Positions 8,055 to 16,972 are shown, counted from the first letter of the stretch. The stretch is 60,146 nt of DNA from Pseudomonadota bacterium (GCA_023393525.1 JAEWKZ010000010.1:1-60146), one strand, 5' to 3'. The notes: generated by a model from the sequence alone, not told the origin. Numbers and translations: made by a program.

Positions 8055-9020
8055 TTATCCTTCCCGCAGGTTGCCAGAGATCAGCAGCTTTCCAAAATAC
8101 TTGACCGTCAGCACCAGCCCTTCACTCAATCGAACCTGCGGCTCCCATCCGTACCGCGTCTGGGCGACGGTTATGTCAGGCTTGCGTTGCCGGGGGTCGT
8201 CGTTGGGCAGGGTTTCAAAAGAGATCTCCGAGGAGCTTCCGGTCAGTTCTATTACATGCTGGGCCAGTTCCAGAATCGTGAATTCCCCAGGATTCCCCAT
8301 ATTCAGCGGCCCGCAAAATTCCTTATCATTGCGCATGAACCGCAGCATCAGTTCCACCAAATCGTCCACGTAACAGAACGAGCGCGTCTGCGACCCATCC
8401 CCATAGATGGTGATGGGCTTGCCCTGCAGGGCCTGCATGATGAAATTTGAGACGACCCTTCCGTCATTCGGGTGCATTCTGGGTCCGTAGGTGTTGAACA
8501 GCCTTCCGACCTTGATGGGAAGATTGTGCTGGCGATGGTAGGCGAAGAAGAGGGATTCGGCGCAGCGTTTGCCTTCGTCGTAGCAGGAGCGGTGGCCGAT
8601 GGGGTTGACGTTGCCCCAGTAGGATTCCGGCTGCGGATGGACGTCCGGGTCGCCGTAGACCTCGGAGGTCGAGGCCTGGAAGATCGGGATGCGCAGGCGT
8701 TTGGCCAGGCCCAGCATGTTGATGGCCCCGTGCACGCAGGTCTTGATGGTCTGCACCGGGTCGTGCTGGTAGTGGATGGGCGAGGCCGGGCAGGCCAGGT
8801 TGTAGATCTCGTCCACTTCCACGTAGAGCGGGAAGGTCACGTCGTGGCGGATGAGCTCGAAGCGCGGGTTGGGGAGAAGGTGCTCGATGTTCTGGCGCGA
8901 GCTGGTGAAGAAGTTGTCCACGCAGATGACTTCGCAGCCTTCATCCAGCAGTCGCTCGCAGAGATGTGATCCCAGAAATCCGGAACCGCCCGTGACAAGA
9001 ACTCGTTTTCGTAAGTGCAT
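8055..9020 (-). CDS. uxs: UDP-glucuronate decarboxylase (UDP-xylose synthase)
   Basis: This 321-residue extended SDR enzyme has GGSGFLGSHL at residues 11-20, the family-diagnostic NLACPASPIHYQ near 74-85, and a catalytic YDEGK at 147-151 followed by the Arg-rich decarboxylase segment. It converts UDP-glucuronate to UDP-xylose via NAD-dependent oxidation, decarboxylation and reduction, giving pentose for surface glycans. It is GC-rich like the core genome and sits at the border with the AT-rich glycan locus. The 155 bp between it and hepT show no strong signal. Confidence 0.92.
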   Translation of the reverse strand: MHLRKRVLVTGGSGFLGSHLCERLLDEGCEVICVDNFFTSSRQNIEHLLPNPRFELIRHDVTFPLYVEVDEIYNLACPASPIHYQHDPVQTIKTCVHGAINMLGLAKRLRIPIFQASTSEVYGDPDVHPQPESYWGNVNPIGHRSCYDEGKRCAESLFFAYHRQHNLPIKVGRLFNTYGPRMHPNDGRVVSNFIMQALQGKPITIYGDGSQTRSFCYVDDLVELMLRFMRNDKEFCGPLNMGNPGEFTILELAQHVIELTGSSSEISFETLPNDDPRQRKPDITVAQTRYGWEPQVRLSEGLVLTVKYFGKLLISGNLREG

Positions 9021-9175
9021 GTGTTTCCCGCCATCCTGGCAAGAGGTGTCAAATTACTTTCAGCCTGGAGCTGTCCGAAAATGTTTAGCACGTGGCGTGC
9101 CAAGGGCTGACGGCACAAAAGAACGGTTTAGATTTGCTGAAGAATCAGCTGTGGGCTGTGACGAGGTTGGGGATT

Positions 9176-9601
9176 TTACTCTTTTCCGAGATACTTTTCA
9201 CGCATGATTGCAGCGAAATGTTTTGCGAGCTTTTCGTATTCAGGAAGTCTGCTCCAGATGGATTCCGCCATCTCTTGGCGGTAGATGTGGCTGAGTTGAT
9301 TTCTGTCATTGATTGCCTGGATGAAAAGTTCATACATTGAATAATCACAGTGATCAGCTCCCACGAATTCTTTTGCGACGGATTTCGGAGTTACGGCATC
9401 AATGCCATCCACTTCGTAAAGAAATTCCTGAATTGTTTTCCATAGGAGTTCTATTGTGAATTCAAATTTTTGTATTTGGCCTGACTTGATGTTGTCGGCA
9501 ACGAGTTCTTGAAATGATGTTGGTTCGAGAGTCAGTGCGTCACTGAAATTTGAGAGCGCATCATCCAGGTTGTTCAATTTGCGTGCGAGCTTTGTTTCCA
9601 T
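9176..9601 (-). CDS. hepT: HepT-like HEPN toxin (HI0074 family)
   Basis: This 141-residue all-helical protein matches the nucleotidyltransferase substrate-binding/HepT family. It carries the HEPN R-x4-H-x-Y motif as R100, H105 and Y107 (RNQLSHIY). In characterised HepT-MntA pairs the HEPN protein is an RNase whose Tyr is AMPylated by the partner. It overlaps the end of the MNT gene by 28 nt, the typical antitoxin-first order. Composition is more AT-rich than the flanking carA/kdsB genes, consistent with acquisition. Toxicity here is inferred from the family. Confidence 0.85.
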   Translation of the reverse strand: METKLARKLNNLDDALSNFSDALTLEPTSFQELVADNIKSGQIQKFEFTIELLWKTIQEFLYEVDGIDAVTPKSVAKEFVGADHCDYSMYELFIQAINDRNQLSHIYRQEMAESIWSRLPEYEKLAKHFAAIMREKYLGKE

Positions 9602-9939
9602 ACGACAGCCTCTTGCATGGCGATGTTCTTGAAATCTGGCGGTGCGGTGTCCATGTTCACGAGATCCACCCGGTGTGGGATGATGCTTTCTTCAAATTCC
9701 GACAGAAGACGGTCTCGTGTCCTAAGAAAGGTTTTTTCATCCAATCCGCTGAAACCAATGTCGATGTCGGAACTGCGCCGCTCGGTCCCACGTGCCCGCG
9801 AGCCAAATAAGAAAATAGTGCAATCGAGGTCCTTCGCGACCTTGAGCGTTAGTTTTCGCATTTGGTTCAGGTATTTATCCTGGTAGGAATGGGGCGGACA
9901 GGTGTTTTTCATTACGATCGCAATGCGTTCCTCCTTCAT
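9574..9939 (-). CDS. mntA: MntA-like minimal nucleotidyltransferase antitoxin
   Basis: The 121-residue protein has the DNA polymerase beta-like signature GS-x10-D-x-D at residues 46-60 (GSRARG ... SDID). In this family the enzyme transfers AMP to the HEPN toxin tyrosine and neutralises it. The ATG at 9939 overlaps the stop of the TPR gene (ATGA). A second ATG at 9912 lies about 16 bases after a GGAGG and is an alternative. The pair hangs on the end of the carA-TPR operon and may be cotranscribed with it. Confidence 0.85.
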   Translation of the reverse strand: MKEERIAIVMKNTCPPHSYQDKYLNQMRKLTLKVAKDLDCTIFLFGSRARGTERRSSDIDIGFSGLDEKTFLRTRDRLLSEFEESIIPHRVDLVNMDTAPPDFKNIAMQEAVVWKQSSHAN

Positions 9940-10739
9940 CCCCCCATCTGCTTGGTCGCGTAGAGTTTCATCTTCCGCGCTTCGGCGAATTCGGCGTTGA
10001 TGGTCAGGGCGCGGTCGGCGGCGGAGATGGCGTTTTTCCAGCGCTTCATGTCCAGATAGACCCGGCCCAGGTTGAAGTAGATGACTTCGTCGTGGGATTG
10101 GCGTTCGAGTGCCTGGATGTAGAATTTTTCGGCTTCTTCCAGCCTGCCTGACTTGCGCAGCACCATCCCCAGCTTGTTGAAGACATGGGCCGATTCAGGG
10201 TTGTCCGCGTAGGCGGCCTTCAGATATTCCAGCGCTTCGTCGTACTTGCCGAATTCGAGAAAGATGTCGGCCACGGCGACTTTGAGCTCCGTGTCGGTCT
10301 TGGCCGCGTCGATGAGCCGACCACAGACCTGCTGAGCCTTGGCGACGTCGTCGCTCTGGAGCAGGGTGCGGGCCAGTTCCAGCTGTTTGCGCCGGTATTC
10401 CGCCAGCGCGGCCAGGTGCGAGTTGGCCTCGTCGGCAAGATTTTCCTGCAGAAAGGTCAGCAGGGCATAGAGGCTGGCAAGAAGTTCCCGTTCTTCGCCG
10501 GGCTTGTAGCTGATTTGGAGCGGGTAGATTTTCTTGAGTTCGCGGTCGTTGGCGAGGTGGTAGGCGGCCTTGTCCAGGGATTCGGTGAAAGACTGCATCT
10601 CATGCTTCATGAGCGATGCTTTGAGGATGAATCCGACGGCCTCGTGCAGATTGGCCACGGCGGCAAGGAGCTTTCCCTGTTTGAGCAGCATGTTGACTTC
10701 CCCAAGCTGTTTCTTGGCCTTGAGAATCTCTGCTGACAT
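9936..10739 (-). CDS. TPR-repeat protein
   Basis: This 267-residue protein has a helical N-terminal half and, from about residue 160, three tetratricopeptide-like units (for example ALEYLKAAYADNPESAHVFNK, then EEAEKFYIQALERQ). TPRs mediate protein-protein contacts. No signal peptide or membrane segment is visible, so it is probably cytoplasmic. It follows carA by 35 bp, and its stop overlaps the mntA start. The partner and pathway are unknown. Confidence 0.75.
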   Translation of the reverse strand: MSAEILKAKKQLGEVNMLLKQGKLLAAVANLHEAVGFILKASLMKHEMQSFTESLDKAAYHLANDRELKKIYPLQISYKPGEERELLASLYALLTFLQENLADEANSHLAALAEYRRKQLELARTLLQSDDVAKAQQVCGRLIDAAKTDTELKVAVADIFLEFGKYDEALEYLKAAYADNPESAHVFNKLGMVLRKSGRLEEAEKFYIQALERQSHDEVIYFNLGRVYLDMKRWKNAISAADRALTINAEFAEARKMKLYATKQMGG

Positions 10740-10774
10740 GGGCGCTCCTTGCGCGGCGTGCGCGACGTAGATGT

Positions 10775-11911
10775 TTATTGAACCTGGCCGGTTTCGACCA
10801 TGCGCCTGAAGCGCGCGAAAAAATACTGGCTGTCGTGCGGCCCGGGGCCGGCTTCGGGGTGGTGCTGCACGCCGAAGATGGGCCTGGTCTTGTGCCGGAA
10901 TCCTTCAAGCGTCTGGTCGTTCAGGTTGAGATGCGTCTGCTCCAGGAACGAAAGATTGGAGATGTCTACGCAAAAACCGTGGTTTTGTGAAGAAATTTCG
11001 ATCTTTCGGGTAATATCGTCGCGCACGGGATGATTGATGCCGTGATGCCCGAATTTGAGCTTGAAGCTGGTCCCGCCCAGGGCGATGCCCAGGAGCTGGT
11101 GTCCGAGGCAGATGCCGGCCACGGGATAGAGTTCGCACAGTTCCCTGATGATGCCGATTTCCGCTTTCAGGGTCGCCGGATCGCCGGGGCCGTTGGACAG
11201 GAAGACGCCGCTGGGGGCCAATTTTTTGACGAGTTCCACCGGAAAGGTCGGGGGCACGGCCAGGATGGTCAGGTTTTCTGCCGCCAGCAGGCGCAGGATA
11301 TTCCACTTGATGCCGTAGTCGTATACGACCACGCGCAGGCCGCCCTCGGAGTTCTCCGGCCACAGGGGCAGGTCCCCGTCCATGTTCGCGGGCACGGAGC
11401 CTGTGCCGTTCCAGTAATAGGGCTCCTTGGGGGCCACGAATTCGACCAGGTTGGCTCCTTCCATGGAGGGCAGGGCCTTGGCCTTGGCCACAAGCTCTTC
11501 CGGGGTCAGTTCGGCCGTGGAGATGATCCCGCGCATGGCTCCGTGGATGCGCAGATGGCGCGTCAGGGCGCGGGTGTCGATGCCCTCCAGGCCCATGACG
11601 CCGTGGCGCTTCAAGTAATCGGGCAGGCTTTCCTTGGAACGCCAGTTCGACGGCTCCTTGCAGCATTCTTTGACGATCATGGCCGGGCAGTGGATGCGCG
11701 AGGACTCCACGTCCTCCAGATTGACGCCGTAGTTGCCGATGAGCGGGTAGGTCATGCAGACCATCTGCCCGTAATAGGACGGATCGGTCAGGATTTCCTG
11801 ATATCCGGACATGCCGGTGTTGAAGATGACTTCGCCGCCGGCTTCGCCGGGGCCGGTGAAGGACTGACCTGCGAACCAGGTGCCGTCCTCAAGGGCCAGA
11901 ATAGCTTTCAT
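10775..11911 (-). CDS. carA: Carbamoyl-phosphate synthase, small (glutaminase) subunit
   Basis: The 378-residue protein begins MKAILALEDGTWFAG, the standard CarA start. It has the N-terminal CPSase domain (FNTGMSGYQEILTDPSY) and a C-terminal class I glutamine amidotransferase domain with the nucleophile motif GICLGHQLLG and a HHPEAGPGP active-site His. It supplies ammonia for carbamoyl phosphate used in pyrimidine and arginine synthesis, acting with CarB, which is not in this window. Its start overlaps the kdsB stop by 4 nt (ATGA). Confidence 0.97.
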   Translation of the reverse strand: MKAILALEDGTWFAGQSFTGPGEAGGEVIFNTGMSGYQEILTDPSYYGQMVCMTYPLIGNYGVNLEDVESSRIHCPAMIVKECCKEPSNWRSKESLPDYLKRHGVMGLEGIDTRALTRHLRIHGAMRGIISTAELTPEELVAKAKALPSMEGANLVEFVAPKEPYYWNGTGSVPANMDGDLPLWPENSEGGLRVVVYDYGIKWNILRLLAAENLTILAVPPTFPVELVKKLAPSGVFLSNGPGDPATLKAEIGIIRELCELYPVAGICLGHQLLGIALGGTSFKLKFGHHGINHPVRDDITRKIEISSQNHGFCVDISNLSFLEQTHLNLNDQTLEGFRHKTRPIFGVQHHPEAGPGPHDSQYFFARFRRMVETGQVQ

Positions 11912-12645
11912 ATATGATGTTCTCCTCGCATGAGCGCGCTGACTGTTGGCAGATCTTCGGGGCGGTCCACACCGTGGCTTTTGTGCCGCGTGAGGGCCAC
12001 GTGGATGGGGATGCCGGCTTCGAGCAGCCGGAGTTGTTCCAGTTTCTCCAGCCGTTCCAAAGGACTCTCGCCCAAAGCGCTGAATTTTTCAAGGACGCGC
12101 ATGCGCAGTCCGTAGAGGCCGATATGTCCTAAATATTCCGGAGTGTTGTCGCGTCCAAACGGGACCGGAGCGCGCGAGAAGTAGAGCGCCTGGCCGCTTG
12201 ATGCGCGCACGATCTTGACCCGATCCGGGGACGAGGCCTCTTCCGGGCTGATGCGGTGGCCAAGGGTGGTGACCTGTATGTCCGGATTGTCGAAGGGCCT
12301 GATCAACTCGGTCAGCATTTCGGGGCTCAACGCCGGTTCGTCGCCCTGGACATTGACGATGACGCAGTCCGGCGCCGCGCCCAGCATTCGCGCGGCCTCC
12401 AGCACCCGGTCCGTGCCGCTGGCGTGATCGGGACTGGTCATGAGCGCGGTCAGCCCGAATGCCCGGGTGGCATCGAAAATGCGCTGGTCGTCGGTGGCCA
12501 GGGCCACGGCGCCCACCAGCGGACACTGGCCTGCGCGCTGCATGACGTGCCAGAACATGGGCTTGCCGTGAATGATGGCCAGGGGTTTGCCCGGAAAACG
12601 GGAGCTTTCGTATCTGGCCGGGATGATGGCGATAACCTCAGGCAT
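11908..12645 (-). CDS. kdsB: 3-deoxy-manno-octulosonate cytidylyltransferase
   Basis: This is the CMP-Kdo synthetase that activates Kdo with CTP for lipid A core synthesis. The motif IPARYESSRFPGKPL starts at residue 7, with later VNVQGDEP and SRAPVPFGR segments. The open frame extends upstream to 12717, but the ATG at 12645 has GGAG five bases upstream and gives the standard length (245 aa). Its 5' end overlaps the end of waaA by 8 nt and its stop overlaps carA, so waaA-kdsB-carA look translationally coupled. Confidence 0.95.
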   Translation of the reverse strand: MPEVIAIIPARYESSRFPGKPLAIIHGKPMFWHVMQRAGQCPLVGAVALATDDQRIFDATRAFGLTALMTSPDHASGTDRVLEAARMLGAAPDCVIVNVQGDEPALSPEMLTELIRPFDNPDIQVTTLGHRISPEEASSPDRVKIVRASSGQALYFSRAPVPFGRDNTPEYLGHIGLYGLRMRVLEKFSALGESPLERLEKLEQLRLLEAGIPIHVALTRHKSHGVDRPEDLPTVSALMRGEHHI

Positions 12646-13891
12646 GGGCACTCCGGTGGAGAAAAGTTCGGATGAGTTCAAGGGATGCGTCCGTGGCCCC
12701 TTGCCTTGCGCGCACATAGGCCAGGGCCGCTTCCCGCGTCTGCGCGCGCGGCGGCGCAGGGGAGAGCAGGAAGTCCGCGATCTCGGGGATGGAGTCGCAT
12801 TTGAAGACGAGGCTCTTAAATATTTCCGTCCCTACCCAGTCGAAATTGCGGGTATGCGGACCGACGCAGGGCAGCACGCCCTGGGCCAGGGGTTCGAGAA
12901 AGTTCTGTCCGCCGAGCCGCGCCAGGCTGCCGCCCACGAAGGCGCGCCGGGCCAGGGCATAGGCCGGGTTCATTTCGCCGAATTTGTCCCAGAGCACGAC
13001 GTTTCCGGGCATGGCGGGCTTCTCCAGCGTGCTGCGCAGCACATGGGGCATGCCTTCGCGGGCCAGCAACTCCTGCCATGCCGGGACGCGGTGCATGTGC
13101 CGGGGAAAAAGGCCGATCACGCACCCGGGATCTCTGTCGCGCAGTTGCCGGATCAGTTCCAGCACCCGAGGTTCTTCCTCTTCGCGAACGGAGCCGAGCG
13201 CGACGAAGGCGTGTTCGCTCGCCACAAGCCCGGCCAGCGGGTTTTCCTGACGCAAAATGAGAGGGGTGTTCAGGGCGCGGTCGAACTTGATGTTGCCGGT
13301 CACCCGCGTTTTTTCGGCCCCGAAGACCAGCCCGAAACGCAGCGCATCGGCCTGGGCCATGGCTCCGACGGCCTGCGGCGTCCAGCGGCGCAGCAGGGGG
13401 GCGAGCAGCAGGTATCCGGCCAGGGACTTGGCCGTCATGCGCCCGTTGACGACCACCACGGGCACGCCTCTCGATGCGCAGGCCATGAGCAGGCCGGGCC
13501 AGATCTCCGTTTCCAGGAGCACGACCACCTTGGGCCGGGCCTGGTCGAGCATCCGGCCCATGACGCGCGGCAGATCCAGGGACAGCATGCGGGTTTGCAG
13601 GTTCGGTCCGGCAACCCTGTTCAGCACGTCGAGCCCCTGGCTGGTACAGGTCGTGGCCAGCACCGGGACGTCCGGCAGGCGTTCAAGCAGGCTTGCAGCA
13701 AGGCCGCATTCCCCGGCCGATGCCCCCTGGATCCAGATATCGCACGGGCGGATCTTGCCGAACCCAAGGCGCTCTTTCCAGCCCTGGCGCATCCTGGGCG
13801 AGACAAAGATGAGCGGCCCCGCCACGCACCACAGCAGGGAGTACGCGGCGCAAAAGAGGCGTTCCGCAAGCTTGCGAGAAGGCTGCATCAC
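12638..13891 (-). CDS. waaA: Kdo transferase (3-deoxy-D-manno-octulosonic-acid transferase)
   Basis: This GT-B glycosyltransferase of 417 aa transfers Kdo from CMP-Kdo to lipid IVA at the inner membrane. The N terminus has a hydrophobic anchor (LLWCVAGPLIFVSPRMR), then IQGASAGE around residue 54, the conserved GNIKFD segment near 220, and the C-terminal FVGGSLARLGGQNFLEPL motif, all typical of WaaA. It lies between ddl and kdsB with overlapping ends, so Kdo activation and transfer are encoded together. Confidence 0.95.
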   Translation of the reverse strand: MMQPSRKLAERLFCAAYSLLWCVAGPLIFVSPRMRQGWKERLGFGKIRPCDIWIQGASAGECGLAASLLERLPDVPVLATTCTSQGLDVLNRVAGPNLQTRMLSLDLPRVMGRMLDQARPKVVVLLETEIWPGLLMACASRGVPVVVVNGRMTAKSLAGYLLLAPLLRRWTPQAVGAMAQADALRFGLVFGAEKTRVTGNIKFDRALNTPLILRQENPLAGLVASEHAFVALGSVREEEEPRVLELIRQLRDRDPGCVIGLFPRHMHRVPAWQELLAREGMPHVLRSTLEKPAMPGNVVLWDKFGEMNPAYALARRAFVGGSLARLGGQNFLEPLAQGVLPCVGPHTRNFDWVGTEIFKSLVFKCDSIPEIADFLLSPAPPRAQTREAALAYVRARQGATDASLELIRTFLHRSAHA

Positions 13892-14796
13892 CGTTTCTTG
13901 CGCAGGCCCAGTTCAAGGAGTTTCGCCAGCAGTTGTTCGAAGGACAGGCCCACGGCCTGGGCTTCCTGGGGCAGGAGGCTGGTGGCGGTCATGCCGGGCA
14001 GGGTGTTGACCTCAAGCAGATATGGGGTCCCGTCCGCCGCGACCATGAAATCCGTGCGGCTGTAGTCGGACAGGCCGAGGGCGTCGTGGGCGGCGCGGGC
14101 CAGGGTCTGCAATTTTTCCGTCAGCTCCGCGGGGATGGGGGCCGGGCAGATCTCTTCCGTGGCTCCGGCCACGTATTTGCTTTGGTAATCAAAAAAAACG
14201 CCGCTTTTGGGTCGGATGAGGATGGGCGGCAGGGTGTGGCCTTCAAGCACGCCGCAGGTCAGTTCCTGGCCGCGGATCAGCGTTTCGGCCAGCAGATCCT
14301 GACCTGCGATCTCCGGCTGGGCAAGGTAGGCTTCAAGCTCTTCCTCGGACGAGACAATGCCTACGCCCAGGCTCGATCCTCCGGTGTTGGGCTTGACCAC
14401 CAGGGGAAAGGGCAGAAGCGGTCGCCATTCCACAACATGGCAGGCGGGCACGAATTCCCAGGCCGGGGTGGGAAGGTCTGCGGCTTCGAAGATCTGTTTG
14501 GACACCGCCTTGTTCAGGGCCAGAAGCGAGGCGCGGGAGTCCGAGCCCTGGTAGGGCATGTCGATGCGCTCCAGCAGGCATTGGATGAGCCCGTCCTCGC
14601 CGGGCGAGCCGTGCAGGTTGATGAAGGCGAATTCATGGCCCGCTGCAGCCTCGTACAGGCCGCGCAGGTCGCGGGCGGGATCGAAGAGGGTGACGCTGTG
14701 GCCCAGGGTGAGCAGGCCTTTTTCGATCTGTCTGGCTCCGCTTAGAGCGACTTCGCGTTCACCGGACCATCCCCCGGCGATCAAAAGGATATTCAT
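13888..14796 (-). CDS. ddl: D-alanine--D-alanine ligase
   Basis: This 302-residue ATP-grasp ligase makes the D-Ala-D-Ala dipeptide for peptidoglycan. It shows GGWSGEREVALSG at the N terminus, NLHGSPGEDG near residue 59, FPLVVKPNTGGSSLGV in the ATP-grasp region, and the C-terminal LEVNTLPGMT metal-binding segment. Length is normal for Ddl. It overlaps the HD-domain gene upstream by 38 nt and waaA downstream by 4 nt. Confidence 0.96.
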   Translation of the reverse strand: MNILLIAGGWSGEREVALSGARQIEKGLLTLGHSVTLFDPARDLRGLYEAAAGHEFAFINLHGSPGEDGLIQCLLERIDMPYQGSDSRASLLALNKAVSKQIFEAADLPTPAWEFVPACHVVEWRPLLPFPLVVKPNTGGSSLGVGIVSSEEELEAYLAQPEIAGQDLLAETLIRGQELTCGVLEGHTLPPILIRPKSGVFFDYQSKYVAGATEEICPAPIPAELTEKLQTLARAAHDALGLSDYSRTDFMVAADGTPYLLEVNTLPGMTATSLLPQEAQAVGLSFEQLLAKLLELGLRKKR

Positions 14797-15388
14797 GTAT
14801 ATCTTCTCCCAAAAAGGTGCTTAAGAGCTGTTCGAGTTCGCGGCCCTGATTGAAGGAGCGGGTGATCCACTCCCGGCTGCGCTCGGTGTGTCCGTAACGT
14901 TCGAAGAGGTCCGCGAAGCGTTCCTCCATGCCGACGATCCTGTCGTGCTTGACCCGTTTGTCGGCGTAGATGATGGCCAGGGGCAGGAAGTGCCTGTCCA
15001 GGTCCAGTGGGCCCGGCCAATGCACGTGGTGCACGATGCATTGGGCGATGCGGGGGTTTCGGATCAGATCCATGACCCAGGCCGCGCCGATCTGGCTGTG
15101 GTTGCCGCCGTGCTTGATGGAGTAGGTCTTGCCCAGATCGTGCAGAAGCCCGGCCGCGCGCACGGATTGGACGAAATCGTCCCGCGTGAGGCCGTCCGGG
15201 TTGCCCAGACCCTGTCCTGCCGCAAGCTCGGCCAGCGTCGTGGCCACGCCGGCCACCAGTTCGCTGTGGTCCTTGATGTGGTCCAGCATGCCGTAGATGT
15301 TCCACCATTTCCGGCACTCGTCGTCGGAGGGGATGCGTCCCCGGCTTTCGACGGGAATGCGGGTCAGAGGGATTCCGGGTTGATGCAT
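14759..15388 (-). CDS. HD-domain phosphohydrolase-like protein
   Basis: The protein carries an HD metal-dependent phosphohydrolase core. A first His lies in DHIKDHS, the LLHDLGK dyad near residue 92 is the HD motif, and HHVHWPG and YADKRVKHD supply the later metal ligands. The open frame reaches 15472; I chose the ATG at 15388 (MHQPGIPL), which removes a poorly conserved leader and gives 209 aa, but its RBS is weak. The substrate is unknown; the class acts on nucleotides or phosphoesters. It heads the ddl-waaA-kdsB-carA gene train and diverges from hypC. Confidence 0.75.
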   Translation of the reverse strand: MHQPGIPLTRIPVESRGRIPSDDECRKWWNIYGMLDHIKDHSELVAGVATTLAELAAGQGLGNPDGLTRDDFVQSVRAAGLLHDLGKTYSIKHGGNHSQIGAAWVMDLIRNPRIAQCIVHHVHWPGPLDLDRHFLPLAIIYADKRVKHDRIVGMEERFADLFERYGHTERSREWITRSFNQGRELEQLLSTFLGEDIHEYPFDRRGMVR

Positions 15389-15496
15389 AGTGGTACGAAC
15401 CTTTGAGACGAATCGGCGCGGGAAGAGTTCATTGACACGAAACATCCAGGGATTTAGCAACAGCGTTGACAAAAAGCAAAGCAGGAGATGCGCCCT

Positions 15497-15724
15497 ATGT
15501 GCCTAGCGATTCCAATGGAAGTGCTCAAGATCGAGGGACAAAGTGCCGAGGTGCAGGTTGGCGGAACGCGGCATGTTGTTCGGCTGGATGTGATTTCCGA
15601 ATTCCCGGAAGTGGGCGACTACGTCATCGTCCATGCCGGCTTCGCCCTGACCCGCCTGGACCGGGAGGAAGCCATCGCCACCCTGAAACTTTTCGAGGAA
15701 GGGCTGAACATTGAACTTGTTTGA
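15497..15724 (+). CDS. hypC: Hydrogenase maturation chaperone HypC
   Basis: HypC/HybG chaperones carry the Fe(CN)2CO precursor with HypD and deliver it to the hydrogenase large subunit. The family must begin Met-Cys, because Cys2 is the functional ligand. I therefore choose ATG 15497 (MCLAIPMEV) over the ATG three codons upstream; AGGAG lies about ten bases before it. Product 75 aa, normal length. It overlaps hypD by 14 nt. No hydrogenase structural gene is visible in the window. Confidence 0.95.
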   Translation: MCLAIPMEVLKIEGQSAEVQVGGTRHVVRLDVISEFPEVGDYVIVHAGFALTRLDREEAIATLKLFEEGLNIELV

Positions 15725-16793
15725 CAATTTCAAGGATCCCCAGCTGTGCAAGACCCTGCTGGCCCGCATCCACGACGAACTGGACGGGGAACTCAGGTTC
15801 ATGGAAGTGTGCGGAACGCATACGGTTTCCATTTTTCGCAGCGGAGTGCGCTCCCTGCTCTCCGACAAGGTCGTGCACCTTTCCGGCCCCGGTTGCCCGG
15901 TCTGCGTGACCCATGACAGCGAAGTGGCGGCCTTTCTCGAACTGGCCGGCAAGAACGCCATCATCACCACCTTCGGCGACCTGATGCGCGTGCCCGGTCC
16001 GGAAAAGAGGACCTTGAAGAGCGCCCAGGCCGAGGGGGCCCGCGTCAAGGTTGTCTACTCCCCCTTTGACGCCCTGAAGATCGCCCAGGACAACCCGCAT
16101 GACAAGGTCGTGTTCCTGGGAGTGGGCTTCGAGACCACGGCCCCGGCCATCGCGGCCACGGTCAAGGTCGCCCGCGAGCAGGGCATCGGCAACTTTTCCG
16201 TGCTCTGCTTTCACAAGCTCGTCCCGCCGGCCCTGGACGCCCTGGTCGGCGACCCCGAGCTCAAGGTGCAGGCTTTTCTGCTGCCCGGCCACGTCTCCGC
16301 CATCATCGGCGTGGAGCCGTACCGGTTCCTGGCGTCCAGACACGGCTTGCCGGCCGTGGTGGCGGGGTTCGAGCCCGTGGACATCCTGCAGGCCCTGTAC
16401 ATGTTCGTGACCATGCGCAACGAGGGCAAGATCGAGGTCGTCAACGCCTACACCCGCGTCGTGTCCGACGAGGGCAACCCCAAGGCCGTGTCGATCATGA
16501 ACGAGGTTTTCTCGTCCTGCGACGCCCTGTGGAGGGGCATCGGCCTCATTCCCGGCAGCGGGCTCACCATTCGCGACGAGTACGCTGATTACGACGCCAT
16601 GCGCGTTTTCGGCATGCAGCTGCGCGATGTTCCGGAAATCAAGGGCTGCCGCTGCGGCGACGTGCTCAAGGGCAAGATGTCGCCGGAAAAATGCCCGCTT
16701 TTCGGCAAGGCCTGCACCCCCGCCTCCCCGGTGGGCCCGTGCATGGTTTCCACCGAAGGGTCGTGCGCGGCCTACTACAAATACAGGATTTAG
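15711..16793 (+). CDS. hypD: Hydrogenase maturation protein HypD
   Basis: HypD is the [4Fe-4S] scaffold protein on which the Fe(CN)2CO unit is built with HypC. The 360-residue product shows FMEVCGTHT near residue 24, LSGPGCPVCVT near 58, the LPGHVSAIIG motif, and C-terminal cysteines (CRCGDVLKG, ACTPASPVGPCMVS) that bind the cluster. Translation appears to start at a TTG at 15711, after GAGGAAGG, inside the hypC end. A 179-bp spacer with a REP-like palindrome separates it from hypE. Confidence 0.95.
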   Translation: MNLFDNFKDPQLCKTLLARIHDELDGELRFMEVCGTHTVSIFRSGVRSLLSDKVVHLSGPGCPVCVTHDSEVAAFLELAGKNAIITTFGDLMRVPGPEKRTLKSAQAEGARVKVVYSPFDALKIAQDNPHDKVVFLGVGFETTAPAIAATVKVAREQGIGNFSVLCFHKLVPPALDALVGDPELKVQAFLLPGHVSAIIGVEPYRFLASRHGLPAVVAGFEPVDILQALYMFVTMRNEGKIEVVNAYTRVVSDEGNPKAVSIMNEVFSSCDALWRGIGLIPGSGLTIRDEYADYDAMRVFGMQLRDVPEIKGCRCGDVLKGKMSPEKCPLFGKACTPASPVGPCMVSTEGSCAAYYKYRI

Positions 16794-16811
16794 CAGAGGC
16801 CGCCGCAAACT

Positions 16812-16902
16812 GATTCTGGACTGCGTTGCTCCCCGTTTTTGAAGGATTCATGTAGTCGGCTACACATCGCCCTCCAAAAACGGCTCGCGCCTTGCCAGAA
16901 CC
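16812..16902. repeat. REP-like intergenic palindrome between hypD and hypE
   Basis: An imperfect hairpin: CCGTTTTTGAAGG at 16833-16845 pairs with CCTCCAAAAACGG at 16871-16883 (one mismatch). The loop is itself partly palindromic (ATGTAGTCGGCTACACAT). Outer arms (TTCTGG near 16815 and CCAGAA near 16895) extend the symmetry. There is no T run beyond the stem, so it does not look like a simple terminator. The layout resembles dispersed REP-type elements, but copy number cannot be judged from one window. Confidence 0.6.
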
Positions 16903-16972
16903 AATTTTCGACGTTCTCCGGGATTTTTCATTTTAGACCAGTTTGCAATGGTGTCACGCAAGGGGGAAGCGA

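Noticed and set aside
15466..15471. TTGACA as -35 of a hypC promoter
   Set aside because: It is only about 30 bp before the hypC ATG and would place the transcription start at or inside the RBS. No -10 at proper spacing.
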